In this document: one piece after another, positions 1 to 9,000 of the stretch
Position numbering within the stretch: position 1 is the first letter of the stretch
How the letters are laid out: every line of letters starts with the position of its first letter
NCBI GenBank assembly: GCA_964496595.1
Contig: CAZCAI010000007.1
Span: 4,320 to 68,319, forward strand
Direction of reading: 5' to 3'
DNA: 64,000 bases
DNA from: JAAAOZ01 sp964496595
Lineage (GTDB): Bacteria; Chloroflexota; Anaerolineae; B4-G1; SLSP01
The notes under the pieces: generated by a model
What the model saw: the letters and a program-made list of their open reading frames with translations, nothing else
What the model was told of the DNA's origin: nothing
Databases searched by the model: none
Made by a program: the position numbers and the translations under genes

Positions 1-798
1 TCAGCCCGGAGGACGAAGGCTGACATCTCCAGCGGAGAAGGCGCGGCGCGAGCCATCGAGGCGGCGCAGCAGGAGCGCGCCCTCGTCATCGACGCCGAGG
101 GCCACGCCCGTGTGGACGGCATCCGGCGCGTGGACGCTGACCGTCTGGCCGATCCAGGCCAGGCGCGCTTCCCACGCGCGCAGCGGCTCCCATCCGGATT
201 CCCAGCGGGCATAGGCAGCCTCGAGTCGCGCCAAAAAATCATCTAAAATCGCCACGCGATCTACGGAATGGCCGATCTCGGCTCGCAGGCTGCCGGCGTT
301 GGGCGCCAAGTTGGCTAACGCGGCGGATGGGACGTTCACGTTGAGGCCCAATCCCACGACCAGGAGAGTAGGGTGTTGCGCAGCGCCGCCGATTTCGCTC
401 AGCATGCCGGCGATCTTGCGCCACGCGCCATCTTCGCGGGCGATGATCAAATCGTTGGGCCATTTGAGTTGGACTTCGACGCCCGCGATCTGGGCAGCAG
501 CCTCGGCGAGTGCGAGGCCGCACATCATCGTGATGCGCGCGGCGCGGCGGGGGAACGGTGCGCCCGGCCGGAATAGCAGCGACATCAGCAGGCATTGCCC
601 GCCGGGCGCGCGCCAGCATCGATCCAGGCGCCCACGCCCGGCGATCTGCTCTTCGGACAGCACGAGCAAGCCCGATGGCGCGCCCGCCACGCCCGCCGCC
701 AGCGCCAGATCGTTGGTCGAACCGACGCGTTCGTGGTAATCGATGGCGCCGCCGATCCAGCCGTCGCGGTGATAGGTTTTGAGTGGGGAATCTTTCAT
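1..798 (-). CDS. birA: Biotin--[acetyl-CoA-carboxylase] ligase
   Basis: This 265-residue protein has the biotin protein ligase fold, which adenylates biotin and transfers it to the lysine of carboxyl carrier protein for fatty acid synthesis. The family motifs visible are STND near residue 27, GRGRLDR near residue 54 (biotinyl-AMP loop) and KWPNDL near residue 113. There is no N-terminal helix-turn-helix, so it is the short monofunctional class and not a BirA repressor. The stop codon is at bases 1-3 and the gene is complete. It is transcribed leftward, divergently from the next gene across about 190 bp. Confidence 0.93.
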   Translation of the reverse strand: MKDSPLKTYHRDGWIGGAIDYHERVGSTNDLALAAGVAGAPSGLLVLSEEQIAGRGRLDRCWRAPGGQCLLMSLLFRPGAPFPRRAARITMMCGLALAEAAAQIAGVEVQLKWPNDLIIAREDGAWRKIAGMLSEIGGAAQHPTLLVVGLGLNVNVPSAALANLAPNAGSLRAEIGHSVDRVAILDDFLARLEAAYARWESGWEPLRAWEARLAWIGQTVSVHAPDAVHTGVALGVDDEGALLLRRLDGSRRAFSAGDVSLRPPG

Positions 799-990
799 TT
801 GAGTCGCCCAGTGAAAAACGTATTGCGTAAAGCGTGTTTCGTAATAAGAGCAGGCTTACAGTTTTGCTCCTGTGAGCAAGTATGATACCATAAAATCGAT
901 GGTTTGCAGTGCCGGTATTGCAAGAGCAACTCAAAAATCACCGAGGATTTGCTATCTGAGCCTACGTTCACGAAAGAGAGGAATGCTTCT

Positions 991-2406
991 ATGACACAAG
1001 ACGATGATTGGCAGGCCGAGGCGACAATCTGGCAGGGGTATCATCACGCCTGGGAGTACAATCACCGGCTGAACCGCTTGGGGAGTTATGTGCGGATGGC
1101 GCCCGATCCGAATGGAGGAAGGCCGCGGGCAATCGTGGGTCACACGGCGGCCTCCGGTACAGGCGGGGATGCCGCGCACTTCGCGGAGTATGTGACGCGC
1201 GTGCAGGCGAACGGGGTCGCCTTCCAGGCCGGCGAGGGGGAGACAGAGATCGATTGTATGCGCGGGGTGACGACACCCTTTCGCATCCGCGTGGAGGATC
1301 TGCCGCTCGCGCCGGAGATGCGGGGACACGAGAACTACACCGTCATCCTCAACGGCTTTGATCTCACCGCGAGTCGCCACTCCGACAAGCTCATCGCCTT
1401 CGATCTGGAGGTCACCGACCCGACAATCTACGCCGACGGCGCGAAGGCGCGCTTCAACATCTTGGGTAGTATGAAATTCGATTGTCGCACCGCGGAGTGC
1501 CAGCTCTGGCCCTTCGGCATAGAAATCGAGGATGTGGGCCGGCGGCGCAAAAAGAAACTCGAACCGCCGCCCCCCGATCCCGGCGCGGCGCGTCCCAAGC
1601 GCGGCATCCGGCGCTCCGCCGCGATAGACAAGGCCGTCGCCTGGCTCAAACAACAGATCGCCACCTTCACCGATCTCCCCAACGTCAAGCGCTGGGTATT
1701 AGATAACGGGCAGAATCGCCTGCGGCGGCGCCTCTTCCGCATTTTCGGCAAGCAAATCTACTTGCGCCTGCTCAAATGGCGGATCGCGACGCCCTATATT
1801 TTGCGCGCGCATTACGTCATTATCGCCGGGGATGACGAGACCCTGCGCGTCACCGAGTCCGATCTTTTTCAGAACACCTACACTTGGGATACCGAGCGCG
1901 AGATTCACCGCGAGAAGGTCGGCGTGCGGCCCATCACTATTCGGGGCGCCGATCCTACCGACTACGAGTGCCACACGCTGGCCTTCAAGCGCATCACGCT
2001 GGAGGCGGAACTGGATGAGGCCTTTGGTCACGATAATCCGATCCAGTGGGGGCAAGGAATGCACATGCTGGCGTGGGACATGGCCTTGCGCGATATCCAG
2101 ACGGCGGATGGGGGGGTCACGGCCCGGCTCGATCTCTTCTACAAGTGCTGGAGCGAGGCGATGAACGAGGTCATCACATTCACGACGTGGGGCGCGCTGC
2201 GGTCGGCGGGCAGCGCGACGTTAGGCGCGAGAGTGGCGCTCCTGCAGTTTAAATCGGGCCGCGCGTGCGCGCAACTGCGCCTCCCCGGCGATCTTTATTG
2301 GCCCGGCGGGGGGCGCAGCGCCCGAGGGCATCCTCGCGCGTGCGTCGAACGGCCCATCATCCCGCCAAATCCGCGCCCACAGCGCGCGGAGGTGCGCGAT
2401 GAGTAA
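991..2406 (+). CDS. Hypothetical protein, first gene of a coupled pair
   Basis: I do not recognise this 471-residue protein. I chose the ATG at 991 (MTQDDDW) because GAGAGGA lies just upstream; the longer open frame from 904 has no such site. It is soluble, with no signal peptide, and has a basic, proline-rich linker around residues 190-225 (RRRKKKLEPPPPDP). The last ~65 residues are low in complexity and Arg/Gly/Pro-rich, and may be poorly conserved or frame-shifted. Its stop overlaps the next start by 8 bases (2399-2406), which indicates translational coupling, so the two products probably act together. Confidence 0.6.
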   Translation: MTQDDDWQAEATIWQGYHHAWEYNHRLNRLGSYVRMAPDPNGGRPRAIVGHTAASGTGGDAAHFAEYVTRVQANGVAFQAGEGETEIDCMRGVTTPFRIRVEDLPLAPEMRGHENYTVILNGFDLTASRHSDKLIAFDLEVTDPTIYADGAKARFNILGSMKFDCRTAECQLWPFGIEIEDVGRRRKKKLEPPPPDPGAARPKRGIRRSAAIDKAVAWLKQQIATFTDLPNVKRWVLDNGQNRLRRRLFRIFGKQIYLRLLKWRIATPYILRAHYVIIAGDDETLRVTESDLFQNTYTWDTEREIHREKVGVRPITIRGADPTDYECHTLAFKRITLEAELDEAFGHDNPIQWGQGMHMLAWDMALRDIQTADGGVTARLDLFYKCWSEAMNEVITFTTWGALRSAGSATLGARVALLQFKSGRACAQLRLPGDLYWPGGGRSARGHPRACVERPIIPPNPRPQRAEVRDE

Positions 2407-4096
2407 GTGGCGCGCGTTGATGCAACAGTTGCGCAATTTCGTCATCCGGCTCTCCATCACCCACCTGGTGCTCCTGGCGACGACAGTGCTGCCGGGCATC
2501 CAATTCAAAGACGCCCTCTTCCGCATCTGGACCGCATCCCTGGTCTTTGTAATCCTGACCGCCGTCCTGCGCCCGGTGCTGGTGGCGATCTTGCTGCCGC
2601 TGACCATCGTCTCCGGCGGCCTCTTCCTCTTCGTGATCGACGGCCTCCTGCTGCTGCTCACCGACTGGCTCACAGGCCTGGAGATCGCCAGCTTTGGGTG
2701 GGCGATTTTGGGCAGCGTGGTGATGGGGGTGATGAACATCTGGGTGCAATCGGGCTTCAAACGCCTGGGCTGGATGGAGCGCACGGATGAGGATGATCCG
2801 CCGGAGATTCTTTCGCCGGGCTGGGGACTGCGCATCCTGCTGGGCGTGGGATTGCTCTTCGGTCTGGCGCTGGGCGTCATGGCCGCCTTTCAAGTTGTGT
2901 TGGCGCTCTCCACCATCGTCAGCGATCTGCGCATCTTGGGCGTCGTCGGCCTCCTCAGCCTGGTGGGGATCGCCTTCACCGTCGCGTGGCTGGTCGCCGA
3001 GGGGCTGGAGGCCAACAATCGCGCCCGCTTCAGCTTGATCGCGACGATCATCACCGTAAGCATCACGACCATCGCGCTCGTGGTGGTCTTCGCGCTGCCG
3101 GCGCCCGCCGGTGAGGCGCCCGAATCGCCCTCGAACGTGCGGTACTGGTCGCTGCCGACCGGCTCGCGGATCGCCTACTATGCTTATCCGGCGCAGGGCG
3201 AAGGCGAGGTCAAAGAGACGCCCATCGTCTATCTGCACGATGGGCCGGGGATGGCGGTGTTGGAGGCCGAGCGAGAATTCTACCGCCGGTTTGCCGAGGA
3301 CGGTTTCGATGTCTATCTCTACGACCGGATCGGCGTGGGCCACTCGGCGCGCCTGGAGCAGATCAGCGACTACGGCCTGGAGCGCGATCTGGCGGATTTG
3401 GACGCGATCCGGGCTGAGTTGGGCGTCCACGAGATGATCCTCATCGGTCAGGGGGCGGGCGCCGAGTTGGCCGCGCGCTACTTGGCCCGCTATCCAGAGC
3501 GCGTGACGCGGGCCATCTTCCATTCGCCCACACCGCTGGCAGAGGATGCCGCGTTCTTCGATGTTTACGCCCGCACCGGCGCTTCGCTCGGCCCAAATCC
3601 GGTCTTCGAGCCGCGCCTGCTCTTGGCGGCGGCGCTCTCCGTCTACGGCCCGGAAGCGGCGGAAAAGATAGCATCCCAGGCGGAGATGGGCGCTCTGCTG
3701 GAGGAGGCCTTCACGCCCAGGCTGTGGGTCTGCGGACGACACAGCGCGCTCGCGCCGGAGATGACCGCTGAGGCGGAGTTCAACTACTACGTCCTGGTGC
3801 AGACCGAGCTAAGCGAGCAGACCTTGCCCGATCCGCGCCCGGCGCTGGAGGAGAACCTCACGCCCAGCCTGGTGTTGGCGGCGGAATGCGATCATATCCC
3901 GTGGGGCGTGATCCAGCAATATCGAGAGACGCTGCTCAACGAGAAGGTCATCTACTTCGAGGGGGCGGGACACATGATCCAGCTCACGCAGGGGGGAGCG
4001 CTGGCCGCGACCATCCGCGCGTTCCTGCTGGAGGAGCCATATCCCATCCCGCCATACCAGGAGATGGGCAATCCGCGTCCAGTGCTGGGGCCGTGA
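2399..4096 (+). CDS. Holin-like membrane domain fused to an alpha/beta-hydrolase fold lacking the nucleophile Ser
   Basis: The 565-residue protein starts with four to five hydrophobic segments resembling the phage_holin_4_2 (4TMS holin superfamily IV) family, roughly residues 10-125. More membrane helices follow to about residue 240. The C-terminal part (about 250-560) resembles proline-iminopeptidase-type alpha/beta hydrolases: an oxyanion-type HDGPG, YDRIGVGHS, then the elbow LIGQGAG. The expected GxSxG nucleophile is Gly352. Candidate Asp498 (ECDHIP) and His525 (GAGHMIQ) are in place. The protein may therefore bind a ligand or partner instead of hydrolysing one. Translation is coupled to the upstream gene. 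Holin-like domains of this family are common in chromosomal genes and do not imply a prophage. Confidence 0.75.
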   Translation: MSKWRALMQQLRNFVIRLSITHLVLLATTVLPGIQFKDALFRIWTASLVFVILTAVLRPVLVAILLPLTIVSGGLFLFVIDGLLLLLTDWLTGLEIASFGWAILGSVVMGVMNIWVQSGFKRLGWMERTDEDDPPEILSPGWGLRILLGVGLLFGLALGVMAAFQVVLALSTIVSDLRILGVVGLLSLVGIAFTVAWLVAEGLEANNRARFSLIATIITVSITTIALVVVFALPAPAGEAPESPSNVRYWSLPTGSRIAYYAYPAQGEGEVKETPIVYLHDGPGMAVLEAEREFYRRFAEDGFDVYLYDRIGVGHSARLEQISDYGLERDLADLDAIRAELGVHEMILIGQGAGAELAARYLARYPERVTRAIFHSPTPLAEDAAFFDVYARTGASLGPNPVFEPRLLLAAALSVYGPEAAEKIASQAEMGALLEEAFTPRLWVCGRHSALAPEMTAEAEFNYYVLVQTELSEQTLPDPRPALEENLTPSLVLAAECDHIPWGVIQQYRETLLNEKVIYFEGAGHMIQLTQGGALAATIRAFLLEEPYPIPPYQEMGNPRPVLGP

Positions 4097-4115
4097 GGGG
4101 GAACAAATCGATGAG

Positions 4116-4267
4116 GGGTCTTTTGGATTTTGCCGGACAACCTGCTCAGTAACCCTAAAAGCAGCCAAGAATTGCGTGTTTGTGGGGATTACAGACCTTT
4201 TTGGCGTCGTTACTGGATTGTGGATGGGGATGGTACGATTGCATCCGGCGAATTCTTGAAGAACCTT
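4116..4267 (+). mobile_element. MITE family copy 1 (152 bp)
   Basis: Non-coding element flanked by the direct 6-bp repeat GATGAG (4110-4115 and 4268-4273). The left end GGGTCTTTTGG and the right-end GAAGAACC form imperfect inverted repeats, strongest in TTGCCGG/CCGGCGAA. It is about 85% identical by eye to 10832-10982 and more distantly similar to 53880-54040. It sits just after the hydrolase stop codon. No transposase is encoded. Confidence 0.8.
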
Positions 4268-4288
4268 GATGAGAAAAGAGGAAAGCTA

Positions 4289-4675
4289 TCAACTACTTGT
4301 CAATTTGTGACGCACAAATGCCAAGAAATCGCGAAGAGCATCTTCAGGATCATCACTGATGTGACTTTCAACAACATTGCTCTCACTGCCATCGTGAGAA
4401 TGCTTGGGGAACGTCTTCACGTACTGCCATTTTGCGTGAGGTGCGTTATCGTGCCGATAAAGATCATTAGCAGAAATCAGACGACGTTCCCAGTGATAAG
4501 AGTAGCGACCGCTAACCGAAAGGAATACATCGAGCAAAGAGCCGTCGACAATGTCCAAGCGGAGCTTGAGCGGATCGCCTGTCGAACTGAATATAACTTG
4601 AGCATCGACCACCACATCAGAAAAATCACTCAGCGAGATTGTCTGTAGGATCTCGTAAGTCGTTGAGATACGCAT
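4289..4675 (-). CDS. TumE-like (DUF6516) toxin
   Basis: The 128-residue protein matches the TumE/DUF6516 toxin pattern: RYSYHW in the middle, then the DNAPH motif (HDNAPH), a histidine-rich FPKHSHDG and a C-terminal DPEDALRDFLAFV helix. Members are toxins of small two-gene modules. Its start lies 50 bp inside the 3' end of the upstream gene, an overlap typical of co-translated antitoxin-toxin pairs. Its reading frame ends just beside MITE copy 1. Assignment rests on motif recognition, not on an alignment. Confidence 0.7.
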   Translation of the reverse strand: MRISTTYEILQTISLSDFSDVVVDAQVIFSSTGDPLKLRLDIVDGSLLDVFLSVSGRYSYHWERRLISANDLYRHDNAPHAKWQYVKTFPKHSHDGSESNVVESHISDDPEDALRDFLAFVRHKLTSS

Positions 4676-4949
4676 CCAATTCCTCCAAGCGTGCGACCAA
4701 GTTTTCCGCGACGATCAAATCCTCCCAAGCTGGGTGCTCTACCACCGTTCCCTGGGCAATTTTAGCTTCCAGATCCGCAACAGATTCAACGCCGTATCGC
4801 GCCAAGAGGTCCATTCGAAGTTGTAATACGTGACGTTTCTTCTCGCGCAAAAAGCTTATCAAGGCTTGGCGATAAAGATCATCTTCGGAGAGTCCTAACC
4901 AACTCGCGATCTTGCTTGTCATTGGCTTTACATTCGCAAACGTCGTCAT
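4626..4949 (-). CDS. Probable antitoxin partner of the TumE-like toxin
   Basis: The 107-residue, mostly helical protein precedes the toxin gene and overlaps it by 50 bp. I chose the ATG at 4949 (MTTFANVK) because GGGGGG lies directly upstream; an in-frame ATG at 4961 is possible. The N-terminal half (SKIASWLGLSEDDLYRQAL) could be a small DNA-binding helix pair and the second half is amphipathic, the usual plan of an antitoxin. I do not recognise a named family, so its role is inferred from position. Confidence 0.6.
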   Translation of the reverse strand: MTTFANVKPMTSKIASWLGLSEDDLYRQALISFLREKKRHVLQLRMDLLARYGVESVADLEAKIAQGTVVEHPAWEDLIVAENLVARLEELDAYLNDLRDPTDNLAE

Positions 4950-5082
4950 AATGCCCCCCATCTGAGATCAAGTACATCAATATATCACAGCCATCCCACG
5001 CTCCCATCTCATTATAGCACACGTTGCTCAGGTCTGGATAATTGCGGGTGTAATGCGATTAATTTTGCGATGAAAAGACGTC

Positions 5083-5168
5083 AGGTCTGGAAGGTGTTGA
5101 ATTCCAGACCTACCTGAGACCCAACGCTAAGCCGGGCGCACGATGTGAGGTCGTGCGCCCGGCTTTTT
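5083..5168 (+). terminator. Two consecutive hairpins ending in a T run
   Basis: A 10-bp perfect stem (AGGTCTGGAA at 5083-5092 with TTCCAGACCT at 5102-5111) is followed by a 15-bp GC-rich stem (AAGCCGGGCGCACGA with TCGTGCGCCCGGCTT) and TTTTT on the + strand. The second hairpin also lies just beyond the end of the leftward gene at 5185, so it may serve both strands. No + strand gene is evident upstream. Confidence 0.6.
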
Positions 5169-5184
5169 ACGTATAGACGGCGGT

Positions 5185-5937
5185 TCACTTGGGGAATTCC
5201 CCGCCTATCCCCACATCCTGAATGCCCAAATGGCGCTCGAGTTGCTGTTCGACGTAGCGCGCCGGGGCCGGTTTTGAGAAGGTCAGCAGGCGTATCTTTT
5301 CATCATCCTCGCGCATGATGGCATAGAGCGCGTAGCTGTAGCTGCGACTCAATCTTCGACTCGAACGGTGGACGTGCTCTGCGCAATAAAGCTGAGTGAT
5401 CTCTCGCAGCGGCGCCTCTCGATTGCCCGGCATGGGGAGCGGGCCACGGCGAATGGTCAACATTCCCCCTTCGGCCCGAAAAGTTACACTGTTAAGTAGC
5501 GTCGCTAATAACCCGTAAGCAAAGAGCGGTATTATCGGGATCAAGAGCACCCCCAGTCGAGTCTCCCTGAAATACCGGCCTGAAGCGATCTCTTGTCCGG
5601 ACATGAACAAAATCATCGCGAGTAAGGCCAGTGCGAAAAGGCGCACAAGGATAGGGGGGCGATAGGTGATTATCAAGCCGGGGCGCGTCTCTTGCGCTGT
5701 GAGGCCTCGGGGCGCTGTCTCGGCGTCGTAGGGCGCTGATTTTGGTCGCCGCCATCTCGCTGTCCACATAAATATCAGAGCGCCCACCACAGCCAATACA
5801 ATCAGAAGACTTAGAAGGTAAGGAGGTATCTCACGAATTTCCGATAATATTGTGTCGCTGGTGAAGGCCGTCTGTGCCCGAATCGGCGCCGGTAGCAGGA
5901 TCAAGGCGAATAGGGTGACACATCGTCGCTTATTCAT
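5185..5937 (-). CDS. Membrane protein with signal peptide and PH-like C-terminal domain
   Basis: The protein is 250 residues from the ATG at 5937, chosen for the AGGAGA just upstream and for the signal peptide MNKRRCVTLFALILL that follows. After cleavage (near residue 21) there are three membrane segments (about 36-56, 95-115 and 125-150). The C-terminal 100-residue region resembles bacterial PH-type domains (NSVTFRAEGGMLTI, then LREITQLY). Function unknown. The first bases of the gene and its upstream region (5894-6013) are duplicated at 11309-11428. Confidence 0.7.
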   Translation of the reverse strand: MNKRRCVTLFALILLPAPIRAQTAFTSDTILSEIREIPPYLLSLLIVLAVVGALIFMWTARWRRPKSAPYDAETAPRGLTAQETRPGLIITYRPPILVRLFALALLAMILFMSGQEIASGRYFRETRLGVLLIPIIPLFAYGLLATLLNSVTFRAEGGMLTIRRGPLPMPGNREAPLREITQLYCAEHVHRSSRRLSRSYSYALYAIMREDDEKIRLLTFSKPAPARYVEQQLERHLGIQDVGIGGEFPK

Positions 5938-6013
5938 AGATTTTCTCCTATGTTCTAATGGTCTGTCGTTCAAGCGCAAGCTCGGTCAGCCGGCTAATCC
6001 GACGGCGCGCCCC
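5894..6013. repeat. 120-bp direct repeat, copy 1
   Basis: Nearly identical to 11309-11428; I see three or four mismatches. It covers the ribosome binding site and the first codons of the 5185-5937 gene plus its upstream region. Sequence diverges sharply on both sides. Confidence 0.9.
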
Positions 6014-6020
6014 CAGTCAA

Positions 6021-9000
6021 TCATTGTCGCAGTACCAGCGGTAAGTAGAGGGTGTAGGCAGGCGCTTCATCTGCCACGATCGTGAAGCTCGCCGTATGCG
6101 CGGTCATCGGGTTGCCCGCAAGGTCGGCGACAGGTGCCCCCACCGTCACCTCGTAGTCGCCCGGCGTCAGCGCCGCCCGCGGGCTTACCACGATCTGGCG
6201 GAGGCCCTCGTCAAAGTGCGCGCTGATAGGCGCGTCTGTGCCGCCGACCCGCGCCAACGTGACGGTGGCGCTGCTGACCGTCGTCCCGCTCAACGGCTCG
6301 GAGACACCGATCAGGATCACGGGCGAGTAGGCGGGGCCGACGGTGTCGGTGAAGAGCGGCGTGCTTGAGGCAACGATGTCCTCGGCATCCGCGGCCGGGT
6401 TCGTCCATGTCACCTCCGGCGGCGTCGTGTCCCCGTCGGGCGTGACCGTGATGTACACCTGTGCCGCCTGGCTGGTGGTGACGCCGTTGCTCACCCGGAA
6501 GGTGAAGCCATCGACGCCGGTGAAGTTCTCGACCGGCGTGTAGGTCAAGTTCGGCGCCGTCCCGGTCAGCGCCCCGCCGTGCGGCTCCTCGACGACCTCG
6601 TAGGTCAGCGGGAGACCGCTGATTTCGCGGCCACTCAACGTGATGGATAGGGGCACTTCGTAGTCCGTGGTCAAGTCCTGCGGGATCGCCGCAAGGGGGG
6701 AGACCAGATTCACCCAACTGTTAGTCGGCGTCTCCTCCGGTACACTGGGAAAGTAGACCACAGCCTGATTGCTAACCACGGTGCCGCTCGGCACCCCACC
6801 GGTCAGTGCCACAGTGTAGGTGATGGCGCCCTCCGAGTCGGGATCTCCTTTAGGCCCCAGTTCGCCCACCGACCAGAAGATCTCGCGGGTATTGGTCAGG
6901 TAGGCGCCGCCGCCATGCACGAAGGTCAACGTGCCGGCATCGAAGGCCTCAGGCAGCTCGTTGACGACGTACACGCCATAAGCCCGGCCCGCGCCCTCAT
7001 TCTCGTAAGTGATCGTATAGGTCACTACGTCGTCGGGCAGCAGGTCGCCCGCGGGGCCGTAGATGGCATTGGGATCCTTGGCGCGGCGCACGGTCAGCTC
7101 GCTGCAATTTTTCATACTGGCAGACGTAGCGCATACAGCATCGACCGACGCCACGCTCACGGGCGTGAACGCAGCCGCCAGCAGATCCTCCTCACACTCA
7201 ACGCAGCCGCTGGCGGCGCCCTTGCCGGCAACACATCGCTCGCCGAAACCACATTTTTCGATGATTGTGGGCGCCGGACGCCAGGTGCCCACGGCGTCAC
7301 AGCTATACTGAGCGCATTGCTGCTCTATTCCTGTGGGCGCCCAGCGCACATCACCCGGCTTGCAGCAGTGCGAGCTCGTATCCGCCTCGCAGGCTTGTTT
7401 GCATTCCTGATAGGTGGCTACCTCGTCGTAGATTTGGTATCCCGTCCAAACAGCGCCCACCGGTGGGATCACCCATGTAACGAGACCCATCATCTTGCCA
7501 GCCACGGCGCCCCAGGATTTCGCCTTAATCATACAGTTGGCAAAGCAGCGGTTTTCATCACAGCTATTGACCGCCAACAGCGCGTTATCGGCGGGGATCC
7601 ACGACCCCTCCCATTCGTAACTCCGGGTCGTGAGCGAGGTCGTCAGGCCACCGAGCATATCGTTGACCACCAACTGACCGCCGCCCACGGTCGAGGCCAG
7701 GACCTCATCCGCGTCAGTCAAGCTCAGGATGCGCCCGTATTGGCGGTCGGGCGTGCGCATCGCAGCATTCCACACGCGGCGGCCATCGTGGAAGGTGATC
7801 CGCGCCGCACTCAGATATTCGAAGCCCTCCGCCAGCGCCGCCTGATAGAGGCTCTCCAGGTCGGCATGATCTCCCCGAATTCCGGCAAACTCGCTCTCGC
7901 TAAGGTAATCGATATCGGTTACCCTCAGTTGGGGCGACTCGTAAGCACGGTACTCCGCCACGTCGAATGCGGCAGCGTTATAGTTCTCACCGGCGAAATG
8001 GGTGAAGGTGCCGTCTGTGTAGTCAACGGGCAGCCCCCAATGGAAGCGGACGCGAGCCGAGACGTAGTCTTGATCGCCAGGTTCCACGTCCCCGAGTTTC
8101 CAGATGACCTGGTGGCGATCAGGCCAATAGACGGCATCGTGCGTTCCATCGATGTAGGTGCAGGCGAAGGGAAGCTGCAGCATCAGAACGCCTCCCGCCA
8201 CCGTCGTGGTCATCTCGTTGAGGTATTGGATCGCGTAGTCCACGCCCTCGCCCGGGCTGATCAACTTGGGCGCGCCGGTGCTGACGATCATCTCCCCCAG
8301 AGCCTCGGCGCCGGTGGTGGGCGCGCTAAGCCACGGATAAAAGATCACGTGATCGCCGACCTCGTCGCCTGTGCCATCGGGATTCAGTGTAGGATGATAG
8401 GGGCCGCTTGCGTCACCCCACCAGTTGTGCCGAGCATCGAGGTCCGGCGCGTCGTCATTGACGAGGCCCTCCTCCGCGTTGTCGTGAACACGGTTGTAGC
8501 GGAATGTCGGCATCTCGGTGACGTACTTGAATCGCACACCCTTGCTCGCCGAATCATGGATGTCGCAGTTCTGTATCGAGACGGGGGACGGCGACGCCAC
8601 ACTGTTACCGCGAACGTCGAGACTAGCATAGCCGCTGCTGCCGCCGCCGCCATAGGCGATCTCGCAGTGGTGAAGGACTACGCCTGCGCCGCCGTAGGAA
8701 GCCCCAATCCCCTGCCAATACCCGGGCTCGGGCTCCGCGCCCGTAAAGACGATCGGCTCGTCGGCCGTGCCCACAGCGTAGAGGTTGGCATTGCTATTCA
8801 CCCTGAGAGTGGTGGCTCCGTCGTACTGGTTCTTGTCAAAGCGCAGTGTGGTTCCCGGGCGAAGGGAGAGCAGCCCATCGGTGAGGATATTGATATCGTC
8901 CGTAACGCTTATTGGGATCCCGACATCGCCCAGGTCCCATTGCCGCCCTCCGTTGATGTCGCAGCCGGTCTCCAGCACGTCCGCGCCGTTGCCGGTGGCA

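Noticed and set aside
812..860. AT-rich CGTATTGCGTA-type sequence (also at 39530-39660) as a repeat element
   Set aside because: The matches are short and low in complexity; I could not define borders.
2399..2800. Prophage remnant, suggested by the holin-like domain
   Set aside because: This holin superfamily is common in chromosomal membrane proteins and no other phage genes are near.
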